From contig JALWOO010000327.1 of assembly GCA_027083485.1 (NCBI GenBank), positions 1 to 6,171 of the forward strand: a DNA stretch of 6,171 bases, written 5' to 3'. Source of the stretch: Amylibacter sp. Its GTDB lineage: Bacteria > Pseudomonadota > Alphaproteobacteria > Rhodobacterales > Rhodobacteraceae. The notes below the pieces were generated by a model, which made no database searches, was not told the DNA's origin, and worked only from the letters and a program-made list of their open reading frames with translations. This document shows positions 1 through 5,649 of this stretch, one piece after another. The stretch's first letter is position 1. Every line of letters starts with the position of its first letter. A program made the translations under genes and the position numbers.

Positions 1-490
1 CGGCCTCGGGAAAATCAATAGTGAAATCGATTTCAAGGCTATCGGCAGGCGACAGGCGCGCCGAAAAACCGTCAACCGCAATTTGCACGGGTTTCAGAAT
101 TTTGATGGCTCGCACCGGCACATTCTGTTTGGCCAGTCCGACCCGCAAAACCGCCGCGACGAAAGCATCCGCGCTGCCGTCCATGATCGGAATTTCGGGG
201 CCGTCAATTTCAATAAGCGCGTTGTGAACCCCGGTTCCGGCCAGCGCCGCCATCAGGTGTTCAACGGTGGAAACCTCGACACCGGCATCATTGGCCAGCC
301 GCGTGCACAGGCGGGTGTCATTCACGTGGTCAAACAGTGCCGGAATCAGGTTGTCCCGATCCGTTACATCCACCCGACGCAGCCAAACGCCAAATTCCGC
401 AGAAGCCGGCAAAATCCGCACCACGGCGCGTTTGCCAGAATGCAGGCCCTTGCCTGTCAGTTGGATCGGATGTTTCAGCGTGCGTTGCAT
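1..490 (-). CDS. lpxC: UDP-3-O-acyl-N-acetylglucosamine deacetylase LpxC, N-terminal part (runs off the left edge)
   Basis: LpxC is the zinc-dependent cytoplasmic deacetylase that catalyses the committed step of lipid A synthesis. The minus-strand reading from the ATG at 490-488 gives 163 residues before the window ends, a little over half of the usual length of about 300. Visible family motifs are GKGLHSGK (residues 13-20), STVEHLMAALAGTGVHNA (74-91) with Glu77 and zinc ligand His78 (E. coli E78/H79), IEIDGPEIPIMDGSADAF (93-110), and the beginning of the second domain, LEIDFTIDF (152-160). The remaining zinc ligands and the catalytic His lie outside the window. The start is supported by the typical N-terminus MQRTLKHPIQLTGKGLHSG and by AAGG at 502-499, eight bases upstream of the ATG. 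An intrinsic terminator separates it from ftsZ, so it probably has its own promoter. The ftsZ-lpxC adjacency is the classical end of the dcw cluster. Confidence 0.96.
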   Translation of the reverse strand, partial: MQRTLKHPIQLTGKGLHSGKRAVVRILPASAEFGVWLRRVDVTDRDNLIPALFDHVNDTRLCTRLANDAGVEVSTVEHLMAALAGTGVHNALIEIDGPEIPIMDGSADAFVAAVLRVGLAKQNVPVRAIKILKPVQIAVDGFSARLSPADSLEIDFTIDFPEA

Positions 491-509
491 TAGGGTAACC
501 TTGATTAGG

Positions 510-527
510 ACTTCTCTGAGAAGAAGT
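510..527. repeat. Inverted repeat in the lpxC leader
   Basis: ACTTCT (510-515) is the reverse complement of AGAAGT (522-527), with six bases between. A competing pairing of CTTCTC (511-516) with GAGAAG (518-523) around one central base is also perfect. The element lies about 20 bases upstream of the lpxC start codon, just before the ribosome binding site. It could be an operator or a weak leader hairpin. It has no T-tract, so it is not a terminator. Confidence 0.4.
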
Positions 528-579
528 TAAATTTTGGATACCTTTTTACCAACAAGGAAACAATTCACGCTTTTAGTTC

Positions 580-594
580 AAATGTGACACTCTT
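580..594. promoter_or_regulatory. AAATGTGnCAC motif upstream of lpxC (partial palindrome)
   Basis: On the plus strand this reads AAATGTGACACTCTT. The first seven bases and the following CAC are identical, apart from the central base, to the perfect palindrome AAATGTG-G-CACATTT at 2390-2404 upstream of ftsZ. The second half is degenerate (CACTCTT against CACATTT). Its position just upstream of the presumed lpxC promoter region parallels that of the ftsZ copy. I do not recognise it as the site of a specific regulator. A common factor at both genes is inference. Confidence 0.3.
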
Positions 595-601
595 GAAACA
601 C

Positions 602-632
602 AAAAGGCGCGGGAAAATATCCCGCGCCTTTT
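602..632 (-). terminator. Intrinsic terminator of ftsZ
   Basis: A perfect 13-bp inverted repeat pairs AAAAGGCGCGGGA (602-614) with TCCCGCGCCTTTT (620-632) around a 5-nt loop. It starts 24 bases past the ftsZ stop codon. The stem has a GC-rich core of nine pairs. In the ftsZ direction it ends in TTTT followed by GTGTTT. The A-T outer pairs also give it a T-run in the opposite direction, so it could work both ways, but no convergent gene is visible. Confidence 0.88.
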
Positions 633-656
633 GCAATTTAAACGTTTTTCAGAGGA

Positions 657-2282
657 TCAATTGGCCTGCCGACGCAAAAACGCTGGAATTTCAATGCGTT
701 CTTGTTCCGAGTCCATTTCTTCCTCTTGGGCGTATGCTGTCGCCGGTGCGGCGCTCACAGGGGGCTGCTCGCGATGCGCGGTCTTTTGCGCAACGGGCTG
801 TTCGCTATGGCCGGTCATCCGCGAGATCAGGCTGTTCAACCGAAAGCCCTTTGGCTTCTCGGCCTCCTGTTCATCCTGAAAAAAGCTCTCGGTTTCGGGT
901 GCCGGTGCTGCCTCTTTGCGCGGCGCACGTGCCACGGCAGCCTGCAAGCGGGACATGGTCTCCGCACTTGGCTGGCCAACTCTGGCCGGTTGCGGAGCCA
1001 CATATTCCTGACGCTCGTCGGCCATCAGGTCGGCTTCCACCGTTTCCGGAGCCGCTGGCTCTGGCTGATAGGCTGGGGCCGGCAGGCCGTCATCCATCAA
1101 GGGCGCAGCTTCTTCGGCAACCGGTTGCGGGGCAGGCGCGACTTCTGCTTGCTCAAACAGGGTTGGCTCTTCGGCTACCGGCTGCGGCTGGGGGGCTACT
1201 TCCGGCTCGGCAGCAACAGGTTCTGGCGCTTTCACATCTTCGGCGGCTTCAACCGTCGCAGCAGGCAAAGGCGATTTCAGGGAACGGCGCGGTACCGGAA
1301 TATCGCGAGCCCCTTCCAGCGCATCAATGCCGGTTGCCACAACAGAAACACGCATCATATCGGCCAGACCGGAATCCAGCGTGGAACCAACGATGATGTT
1401 GGCCTCTGGATCGACTTCTTCGCGGATGCGGTTTGCGGCTTCGTCCAGTTCGAACAGGGTCAGGTCGTGACCGCCGGTGATGTTGATCAGCACGCCCTTG
1501 GCACCCTGCAGCGAAATTTCGTCCAGCAGCGGGTTGGCGATGGCTTTTTCGGCTGCCTGAATGGCGCGATCTTCGCCCTCTGCTTCGCCGGTGCCCATCA
1601 TGGCCTTGCCCATTTCGTCCATAACAGAGCGAATATCGGCAAAATCGAGGTTGATAATCCCCGGACGGATCATCAGATCTGTGACACCTTTCACACCTTG
1701 ATACAGCACATCATCCGCCAGCGAAAATGCTTCGGTAAAAGTGGTGCGTTCGTTTGCAATGCGAAACAGGTTCTGGTTCGGAATGATAATCAGCGTATCA
1801 ACGACCTTTTGCAGGGCCTCGACGCCTTCTTCGGCCTGACGCATGCGGCGCGAGCCTTCGAACTGAAACGGCTTGGTAACAACACCGACGGTCAGAATGC
1901 CCAACTCGCGAGCGGCCTGTGCAATGATCGGCGCGCCACCGGTACCGGTGCCCCCGCCCATGCCGGCGGTGATAAAGCACATGTGCGAGCCGACCAGATG
2001 ATCAACAATGGCTTCGATGCTTTCTTCGGCAGCGGCGGCCCCGACAGAAGGACGCGCGCCAGCGCCAAGACCCTCGGTAATTTTCTCGCCGAGCTGAATT
2101 TTATTGGTGGATTTGGTGGACTGCAACGCCTGTGCATCGGTGTTGGCCACGACAAAATCAACGCCGTCAAGCGCCTTGTCGATCATGTTGTTCACTGCGT
2201 TGCCACCGGCCCCGCCAATGCCGAATACGGTAATCCGGGGTTTAAGGTCTGCCATTTCTGGAATACGCAAGTTTAATGTCAT
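657..2282 (-). CDS. ftsZ: Cell division GTPase FtsZ
   Basis: FtsZ is the tubulin homologue that polymerises at midcell into the Z ring and recruits the divisome. The 541-aa product has the complete GTPase core: [12 protein letters not shown] (23-34), the tubulin signature GGGTGTG (109-115), and the T7 loop [11 protein letters not shown] (211-221) with catalytic Asp213 and Asp216. A Glu/Pro/Ala-rich linker of about 200 residues (323-525) follows. The protein ends in the C-terminal peptide [13 protein letters not shown] (529-541), which binds FtsA and other partners. The linker makes it far longer than E. coli FtsZ (383 aa), as is common in alphaproteobacteria. Start MTLNL at 2282 matches the usual N-terminus in the group and has the purine-rich stretch AGGCGGACGG upstream. 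It lies 208 nt after ftsA, with its own likely promoter, and ends at TGA 24 bases before an intrinsic terminator. No key residue is missing. Confidence 0.99.
   Translation of the reverse strand: MTLNLRIPEMADLKPRITVFGIGGAGGNAVNNMIDKALDGVDFVVANTDAQALQSTKSTNKIQLGEKITEGLGAGARPSVGAAAAEESIEAIVDHLVGSHMCFITAGMGGGTGTGGAPIIAQAARELGILTVGVVTKPFQFEGSRRMRQAEEGVEALQKVVDTLIIIPNQNLFRIANERTTFTEAFSLADDVLYQGVKGVTDLMIRPGIINLDFADIRSVMDEMGKAMMGTGEAEGEDRAIQAAEKAIANPLLDEISLQGAKGVLINITGGHDLTLFELDEAANRIREEVDPEANIIVGSTLDSGLADMMRVSVVATGIDALEGARDIPVPRRSLKSPLPAATVEAAEDVKAPEPVAAEPEVAPQPQPVAEEPTLFEQAEVAPAPQPVAEEAAPLMDDGLPAPAYQPEPAAPETVEADLMADERQEYVAPQPARVGQPSAETMSRLQAAVARAPRKEAAPAPETESFFQDEQEAEKPKGFRLNSLISRMTGHSEQPVAQKTAHREQPPVSAAPATAYAQEEEMDSEQERIEIPAFLRRQAN
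1110..1199 (-). repeat. Two-copy peptide repeat in the FtsZ linker
   Basis: [11 protein letters not shown] (residues 362-372, bases 1199-1167) and [11 protein letters not shown] (residues 381-391, bases 1142-1110) are near-identical copies offset by 19 residues (57 nt), with similar codons. They sit within the disordered Pro/Ala/Glu linker. A past in-frame duplication is the simple explanation, and a variable copy number between strains would be expected in such a linker. Confidence 0.6.
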
Positions 2283-2338
2283 GATCCGTCCGCCTGTGTT
2301 TTTTACTCTGTACGCCGCTGTTGCGGTCGCTATCGCTC

Positions 2339-2366
2339 TGATTCGTTATGCTAAACGAGTGATTCG
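2339..2366. promoter_or_regulatory. Pair of GANTC (CcrM-type) methylation sites in the ftsZ promoter
   Basis: The heptamer TGATTCG occurs on the plus strand at 2339-2345 and again at 2360-2366, reading CGAATCA on the coding strand. Each contains a GANTC pentamer (2340-2344 and 2361-2365), the target of the cell-cycle adenine methyltransferase CcrM. The copies are 21 bp apart, about two helical turns. One lies between the predicted -35 and -10 hexamers and the other at the predicted start site. GANTC sites are otherwise sparse in this window. In Caulobacter, GcrA with sigma-70 acts at promoters with methylated GANTC, and ftsZ is a known CcrM-dependent gene. The same control here is inference. 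Confidence 0.55.
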
Positions 2367-2376
2367 GACAGGTCAC
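2348..2376 (-). promoter_or_regulatory. Predicted sigma-70 promoter of ftsZ
   Basis: On the minus strand GTGACC (2376-2371) and TAGCAT (2353-2348) each match the -35 and -10 consensus at four of six positions, with an ideal 17-nt spacer. Transcription would begin near 2341, giving a leader of about 60 nt before the ftsZ ATG at 2282. A GANTC site lies in the spacer. Hexamers of this quality can occur by chance, but the position in a 208-nt gap ahead of ftsZ supports it. Confidence 0.45.
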
Positions 2377-2389
2377 GAAAAAATATGGC

Positions 2390-2404
2390 AAATGTGGCAC
2401 ATTT
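2390..2404. promoter_or_regulatory. Perfect 15-nt palindrome, candidate operator upstream of ftsZ
   Basis: AAATGTG (2390-2396) and CACATTT (2398-2404) are exact reverse complements around one central base. The element lies 13 bases upstream of the predicted -35 hexamer and is centred near -56 relative to the predicted start, a position compatible with an activator. A TGGCA direct repeat (2386-2390 and 2395-2399) overlaps it. It resembles neither CtrA (TTAA-N7-TTAA) nor the Crp site (TGTGA-N6-TCACA). The binding protein is unknown. Confidence 0.45.
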
Positions 2405-2490
2405 AGATCATTTTCTTGCAGTATCAGCGATATTTCGCCCTTTACGCCATATTTTGTTCTTCTTTTGTGCCCATCACCTCTATTTGGTGC
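2405..2490 (-). other. ftsA-ftsZ intergenic segment upstream of the promoter elements
   Basis: This AT-rich segment begins directly after the ftsA TAG. It has no credible terminator: the only hairpin, CACC/GGTG near 2476-2489, is four base pairs without a T-tract. Transcripts from ftsA therefore probably read into ftsZ. It also contains an imperfect 12-nt palindrome, GCGA-TATT-TCGC (2427-2438). I see no gene in it. Confidence 0.5.
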
Positions 2491-3825
2491 CTACCAGTTG
2501 TCCTTGAACCACCGCATCGCCCTTTTCAGGGGTTGGCGCCCGTGGCCTTCCAGCGGCAGGTTAAAGTCCCAGCATTCATCTTGCGGGTGCGCCGCATAAA
2601 GCACCAGCCCCACGCTGGACGCAAAGGCCGGTCCGGTAGCCGCCTGTGGAAGCCCCTGAATCCGCAAGGGTTTTCCCAAGCGGACCTGTTGCCCCAGAAT
2701 GCGGCTGGCCAGCCCTTCGATGCCCGGAATCTGGCTGCCGCCACCGGTCAGCACAATCCGTTGCCCCGGCAAATGGTCAAAACCGGCAGCATCCAGACAT
2801 TTGCGGACTTCCTCGAGGATTTCCTCAACCCGCGGACGCATCACACCAATCAGTTCGGTCCGGCTGATCCGGCGCCGGTCGCGGTCGTAATCGCCGGTAT
2901 CGCCGCCAATTTCGATCATGTCGCGATCATCCATGCCGGTAGCCACCACGCCGCCATAAAAGGTTTTGATCCGCTCGGCCACCGATGTCGCCACCTGCAG
3001 ACCCTGTGAAATATCCGATGTCACCAGATCCCCGCCCATACGAACGCTATCGGCAAAAATCATGTGTTTCTTGAGGAAAACCGAAACCCCTGTGGCCCCC
3101 GCCCCCAGATCAATGCAGGCCCCGCCAAGCTCCTGTTCATCCTCGACCAATGCGGAAATACCGCTGACATAGGCCGACGACGCAAAACCGGCCAATTCCA
3201 GATCACAGCGTTTGATGCAGCGCAGCAGGTTTTCAATGGCGCTTGTGGAAATCGTCAGCAAATGCATATCCACCGAAAGCCGGTTGCCGATTTGCCCCCG
3301 TGGATCGGATAGCCCGCTGCGATGATCCAGCGCAAAGTTGACAGGCATGGCATGCACGGCCTCGCGACCCGGACCGTAATCCGGCACATCACAGGCCGCC
3401 AGCACGCGGCCAATATCGTAATCCATCACCGAGCCGTTTTCCAAATGCACGGAACCCGCCACCCCATAGGAGCGCGGCTCTGCCCCGGCAAGGCAGGCAA
3501 TCACATAATCCACGCGCGTATTGGCCATTTTCTGGGCGGCCTGCACAGCGGTGCGAATGGCGCGTTCGGTTTCTTCCATGGTGGTCACTTCACCATAGCG
3601 CACCCCGCGCGACCGCGTTGTGGCCACCCCGATCACCCGAAACGCCCCGTGGCTGGCCACGGCGGTCATTGCTTCCTGGGCGTCATTTTGAACCGAGCTG
3701 TCAAATTGCAAAATCATGCAGGCAATTTTCGATGTGCCCACATCCAGAATGGCAACCACCCCTTTTTGCAAGGCCACCCGACGGCGGGCACGCATGGCTT
3801 TCTGGGTTTCATAGAGGTGTGTCAT
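2491..3825 (-). CDS. ftsA: Cell division protein FtsA (actin-like membrane anchor of FtsZ)
   Basis: FtsA is the actin-family ATPase that tethers FtsZ filaments to the inner face of the cytoplasmic membrane and signals to later divisome proteins. The 444-aa product shows the actin fold motifs in order: phosphate-1 AILDVGTSKIACMIL (25-39), the FtsA-specific 1C region roughly at 85-170, phosphate-2 CIDLGAGATGVSVF (237-250), MGGDLVTSDISQGL (263-276), and the adenosine motif IVLTGGGSQIPGIE (357-370). The C-terminal MRWFKDNW (437-444) is the amphipathic membrane-targeting helix. The length is near the family norm of about 420, with a short basic N-terminal extension before the first strand. Its ATG overlaps the ftsQ TGA as ATGA (3825-3822), implying translational coupling, with AGAGG at 3840-3836 as a possible ribosome binding site. 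It ends in TAG 208 nt before ftsZ. Confidence 0.98.
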   Translation of the reverse strand: MTHLYETQKAMRARRRVALQKGVVAILDVGTSKIACMILQFDSSVQNDAQEAMTAVASHGAFRVIGVATTRSRGVRYGEVTTMEETERAIRTAVQAAQKMANTRVDYVIACLAGAEPRSYGVAGSVHLENGSVMDYDIGRVLAACDVPDYGPGREAVHAMPVNFALDHRSGLSDPRGQIGNRLSVDMHLLTISTSAIENLLRCIKRCDLELAGFASSAYVSGISALVEDEQELGGACIDLGAGATGVSVFLKKHMIFADSVRMGGDLVTSDISQGLQVATSVAERIKTFYGGVVATGMDDRDMIEIGGDTGDYDRDRRRISRTELIGVMRPRVEEILEEVRKCLDAAGFDHLPGQRIVLTGGGSQIPGIEGLASRILGQQVRLGKPLRIQGLPQAATGPAFASSVGLVLYAAHPQDECWDFNLPLEGHGRQPLKRAMRWFKDNW

Positions 3826-4694
3826 ATTTTCTTGTCCTCTTCATCTGCAATCTGACGCAAACGTCGCAACTCGGTCATTGCGTTTTCTGTTAACCTGATA
3901 ACCGGGCGCTGCCCGTCACGCATATCCACCACCAACACATCCCGCTCCAGCAAATCACGCGCGTTTTGCAAGGCAATGACCCGCTCCAGCGCAGCCACAG
4001 GGTTTTCGGTTGGCAGGAGTATTCTTTGGTGCCGGTCCAGCACCACATCCCAGCGCCGCTCGCCAATGCGTTGCAAGCCGCGAAAGCGCGGGGTCAACGG
4101 GCCAAGACTGGCAATCAGCTTCAGAGCCTCGGCGGCATGTTGAGCGCCCCCTTCGCCGACAATCAGCGGCAAATCCGAGCGCACGGCCCGCTTGGCAATC
4201 ACCCCGGCGCGGGCACCGGTTTCATCGACAAGCTCCAATTGCCCGTTCACCCGCCAAACCAGCTTGGGAATGCGTTCTTCGATTTCAACATCGAGAATTC
4301 CCGCCCGCACAAACAGGCTTGCCTTTTTCACGGCGTCCACCTGCTCCATACGTTCCTTGAGAACCGCCAGATCAAGCCGCAGCGAACTGAGCGGGAAAGC
4401 CAGCGGAACCGCCTCGCGGATTTGCTCGGCAACAACGCTGCTGGCCCCTTGAATCCGCATCAGCTTCAGGGCAAATTCCGGGCGCTCCTCGATCATGGCG
4501 CGGGCCTGGTTTACGCTTTCGGCCAAACGTATCTGGACCTCGGGTTTTTGCAGGTAGTTTCCCAGCAAAACCAGCACAATCACCACCGGAATGCCGGTGC
4601 GGATCAACGAGCGGTAAACCGGCGTCATCCACATGCGTTCCATGCGGTATTTCAAACGGCTCGGGGCCGGATCGCGCGGGTCTATCGCTGACAT
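3822..4694 (-). CDS. ftsQ: Cell division protein FtsQ (DivIB family)
   Basis: FtsQ is the bitopic inner-membrane protein that links the cytoplasmic ring to FtsB/FtsL and septal peptidoglycan synthesis. From the ATG at 4694 the product is 290 aa. It has a short cytoplasmic tail (1-31, RDPAPSRLKYRMERMWMTPVYRSL), one membrane segment TGIPVVIVLVLLGNYL (33-48), a periplasmic POTRA region around LMRIQGASSVVAEQI to EERIPKLVWR (about 78-148), and the FtsQ beta domain (about 149-270). The reading frame is open further upstream to an ATG at 4949, but that would overlap ddl by 268 nt. The start at 4694 has a strong GGAGGA six bases before it and gives the N-terminus usual in the group. It overlaps ddl by 13 nt upstream and ftsA by 4 nt downstream, so the three genes form a coupled block. 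Confidence 0.95.
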   Translation of the reverse strand: MSAIDPRDPAPSRLKYRMERMWMTPVYRSLIRTGIPVVIVLVLLGNYLQKPEVQIRLAESVNQARAMIEERPEFALKLMRIQGASSVVAEQIREAVPLAFPLSSLRLDLAVLKERMEQVDAVKKASLFVRAGILDVEIEERIPKLVWRVNGQLELVDETGARAGVIAKRAVRSDLPLIVGEGGAQHAAEALKLIASLGPLTPRFRGLQRIGERRWDVVLDRHQRILLPTENPVAALERVIALQNARDLLERDVLVVDMRDGQRPVIRLTENAMTELRRLRQIADEEDKKI

Positions 4695-5596
4695 GAGGCG
4701 TCCTCCACCATCCAGCTCACCAGCTCGCCAAAGGGAATGCCGCATTTTTCCGCCTGTTCCGGCGTTAAAGACGTGGGCGTCATGCCCGGCTGGGTGTTGG
4801 TTTCCAGCAGGATCAACCCGTGCAATCCGCAGCTTTCGTCCCAGCGGAAATCCGTGCGCGACACGCCGCGACAGCCCAGCACATTGTGGGCGCGCAGGGC
4901 GTACTCCAGACAGGCATCGAAAATTTCCTGCGGAAGCTTGGCAGGGCACACATGGCGCGAGCCGCCTTCCTTGTATTTTGCATCATAGTCATACCAGCCA
5001 TCAGTCAGAATATCCGTCACCGACAGGGCCTTGCCGTCCATCACCGTTGTGGTCAGTTCGCGGCCGGGAATGAACTGCTCCACCATCAGGGTTTCGGGCA
5101 TGTCATCGCTGATTTGCGCAGGCCCGTTTGCGGCATCGTTCACCAGATAAACCCCGACGGAGGACCCCTCGTTATAGGGTTTCACCACATAGGGCGGCTG
5201 CATCGGGTGGCCCGACATGACATCCGCCTTGGCCACCAGCAGGCTTTCGGCCACCGGCAAGCCGTTCATACGGAACAATTCCTTGGTACGTTCCTTGTCC
5301 ATGGCATTGGCAGAGGCCTGAACGCCGGAATGGGTATAGGGGATTTGCAGCCACTCAAGCACACCCTGAACGCAGCCGTCTTCGCCCCAGCGACCGTGCA
5401 AGCCATTGAAAACAGCGTCAGGTTTGCTTGCCAACAGGTCAGCAGCCAACTCTGGACCCGCGTCCAGTTCGGTGACTTCATATCCTTGTTGCCGCAACGC
5501 TGCCGCCACTTCACGAACAGACGCCAACGAAACCTCGCGTTCCGCAGATGGCCCGCCCTTGAGGACAGTGATACGGTGGAATGCCCTGCTCGACAT
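4682..5596 (-). CDS. ddl: D-alanine--D-alanine ligase
   Basis: This ATP-grasp ligase joins two D-alanines in the cytoplasm for the peptidoglycan pentapeptide. The 304-aa length is typical of DdlB-type enzymes. Visible motifs are VLKGGPSAEREVSL (11-24, with the Glu that binds the first D-Ala), LHGRWGEDGCVQGVLEWL (66-83), IPYTHSGVQASANAMDK (85-101), NEGSSVGVY (142-150, with the active-site Ser), the omega-loop WYDYDAKY (201-208), and the metal ligands Asp249 (RTDF), Glu265 and Asn267 in LLETNTQPGMTPTSL (263-277). The Tyr in the YDYDAKY loop fits D-Ala-D-Ala rather than D-Ala-D-Lac specificity, by comparison with characterised ligases. The ATG at 5596 has GAGG (5605-5602) five bases upstream. 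It lies 53 nt after murB with no terminator between them and overlaps ftsQ by 13 nt. Its last codons carry the ftsQ ribosome binding site. Confidence 0.98.
   Translation of the reverse strand: MSSRAFHRITVLKGGPSAEREVSLASVREVAAALRQQGYEVTELDAGPELAADLLASKPDAVFNGLHGRWGEDGCVQGVLEWLQIPYTHSGVQASANAMDKERTKELFRMNGLPVAESLLVAKADVMSGHPMQPPYVVKPYNEGSSVGVYLVNDAANGPAQISDDMPETLMVEQFIPGRELTTTVMDGKALSVTDILTDGWYDYDAKYKEGGSRHVCPAKLPQEIFDACLEYALRAHNVLGCRGVSRTDFRWDESCGLHGLILLETNTQPGMTPTSLTPEQAEKCGIPFGELVSWMVEDASCQR
4701..4706 (-). promoter_or_regulatory. Strong ribosome binding site that fixes the ftsQ start
   Basis: GGAGGA on the minus strand (4706-4701) lies inside the end of ddl, six bases before the ATG at 4694-4692. 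It is the best Shine-Dalgarno match among the gene starts seen in the window. It decides in favour of the 290-aa FtsQ over the much longer upstream-extended frame. The ddl stop lies just downstream of the ATG, so ribosomes finishing ddl could re-initiate here. Confidence 0.8.
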
Positions 5597-5649
5597 ATCC
5601 GCCTCGTCATTTGTGCCTGTGGCCGTTTATCGGCTCTGTCGGCTGTTTT

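Larger units (their letters stand above)
491..601 (-). promoter_or_regulatory. lpxC leader and probable promoter region
   Basis: This AT-rich stretch lies between the ftsZ terminator and the lpxC ATG, so an lpxC promoter is expected here. No hexamer pair is convincing. Weak options on the minus strand are TTGTTT (563-558) with TATCCA (540-535) at a 17-nt spacer, and TTGTTG (555-550) with TTTAAC (531-526) at an 18-nt spacer. The leader contains a small inverted repeat at 510-527 and an AAATGTGnCAC motif at 580-590. I see no GANTC site here. That promoter activity lies here is inferred from the upstream terminator; no start site can be assigned. Confidence 0.4.

Noticed and set aside
491..656. 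Search for a CtrA box (TTAA-N7-TTAA) near lpxC
   Set aside because: Isolated TTAA sequences occur, but none with the required spacing. None was found in the ftsA-ftsZ gap either.
584..1396. A 270-codon plus-strand open frame starting in the ftsZ-lpxC gap
   Set aside because: It runs through the ftsZ terminator and the ftsZ linker and has a low-complexity Arg/Pro/Ser/Leu composition. It is a shadow frame.
702..2276. A 524-codon open frame on the plus strand, antisense to almost all of ftsZ
   Set aside because: Its translation resembles no protein family I know, is full of His/Arg/Cys/Gly runs, and mirrors the codon-position GC bias of ftsZ on the other strand. FtsZ accounts fully for the region. 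Long antisense frames are common opposite biased genes.
2427..2438. Imperfect palindrome GCGA-TATT-TCGC upstream of ftsZ
   Set aside because: It has only four-base arms with a mismatched interior, which is within what a 208-nt region gives by chance. It is described in the intergenic entry but not claimed as a site.
2442..2474. Ten-codon minus-strand mini-frame between ftsA and ftsZ (ATG GGC ... GCG TAA)
   Set aside because: The possible ribosome binding site is only about two bases from the ATG, there is no sign of a known leader peptide, and such short frames arise by chance.
4695..4949. N-terminal extension of FtsQ by 85 residues up to an ATG at 4949
   Set aside because: It would lie entirely within ddl, and its translation is a shadow of Ddl. 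The ATG at 4694 has a strong ribosome binding site and the expected N-terminus.
5597..5649. Possible hairpin GCCG/CGGC and repeated CGGCT in the murB-ddl gap
   Set aside because: The stem is four base pairs with no T-tract, and the direct repeat is five bases. There is no support for a terminator or promoter.
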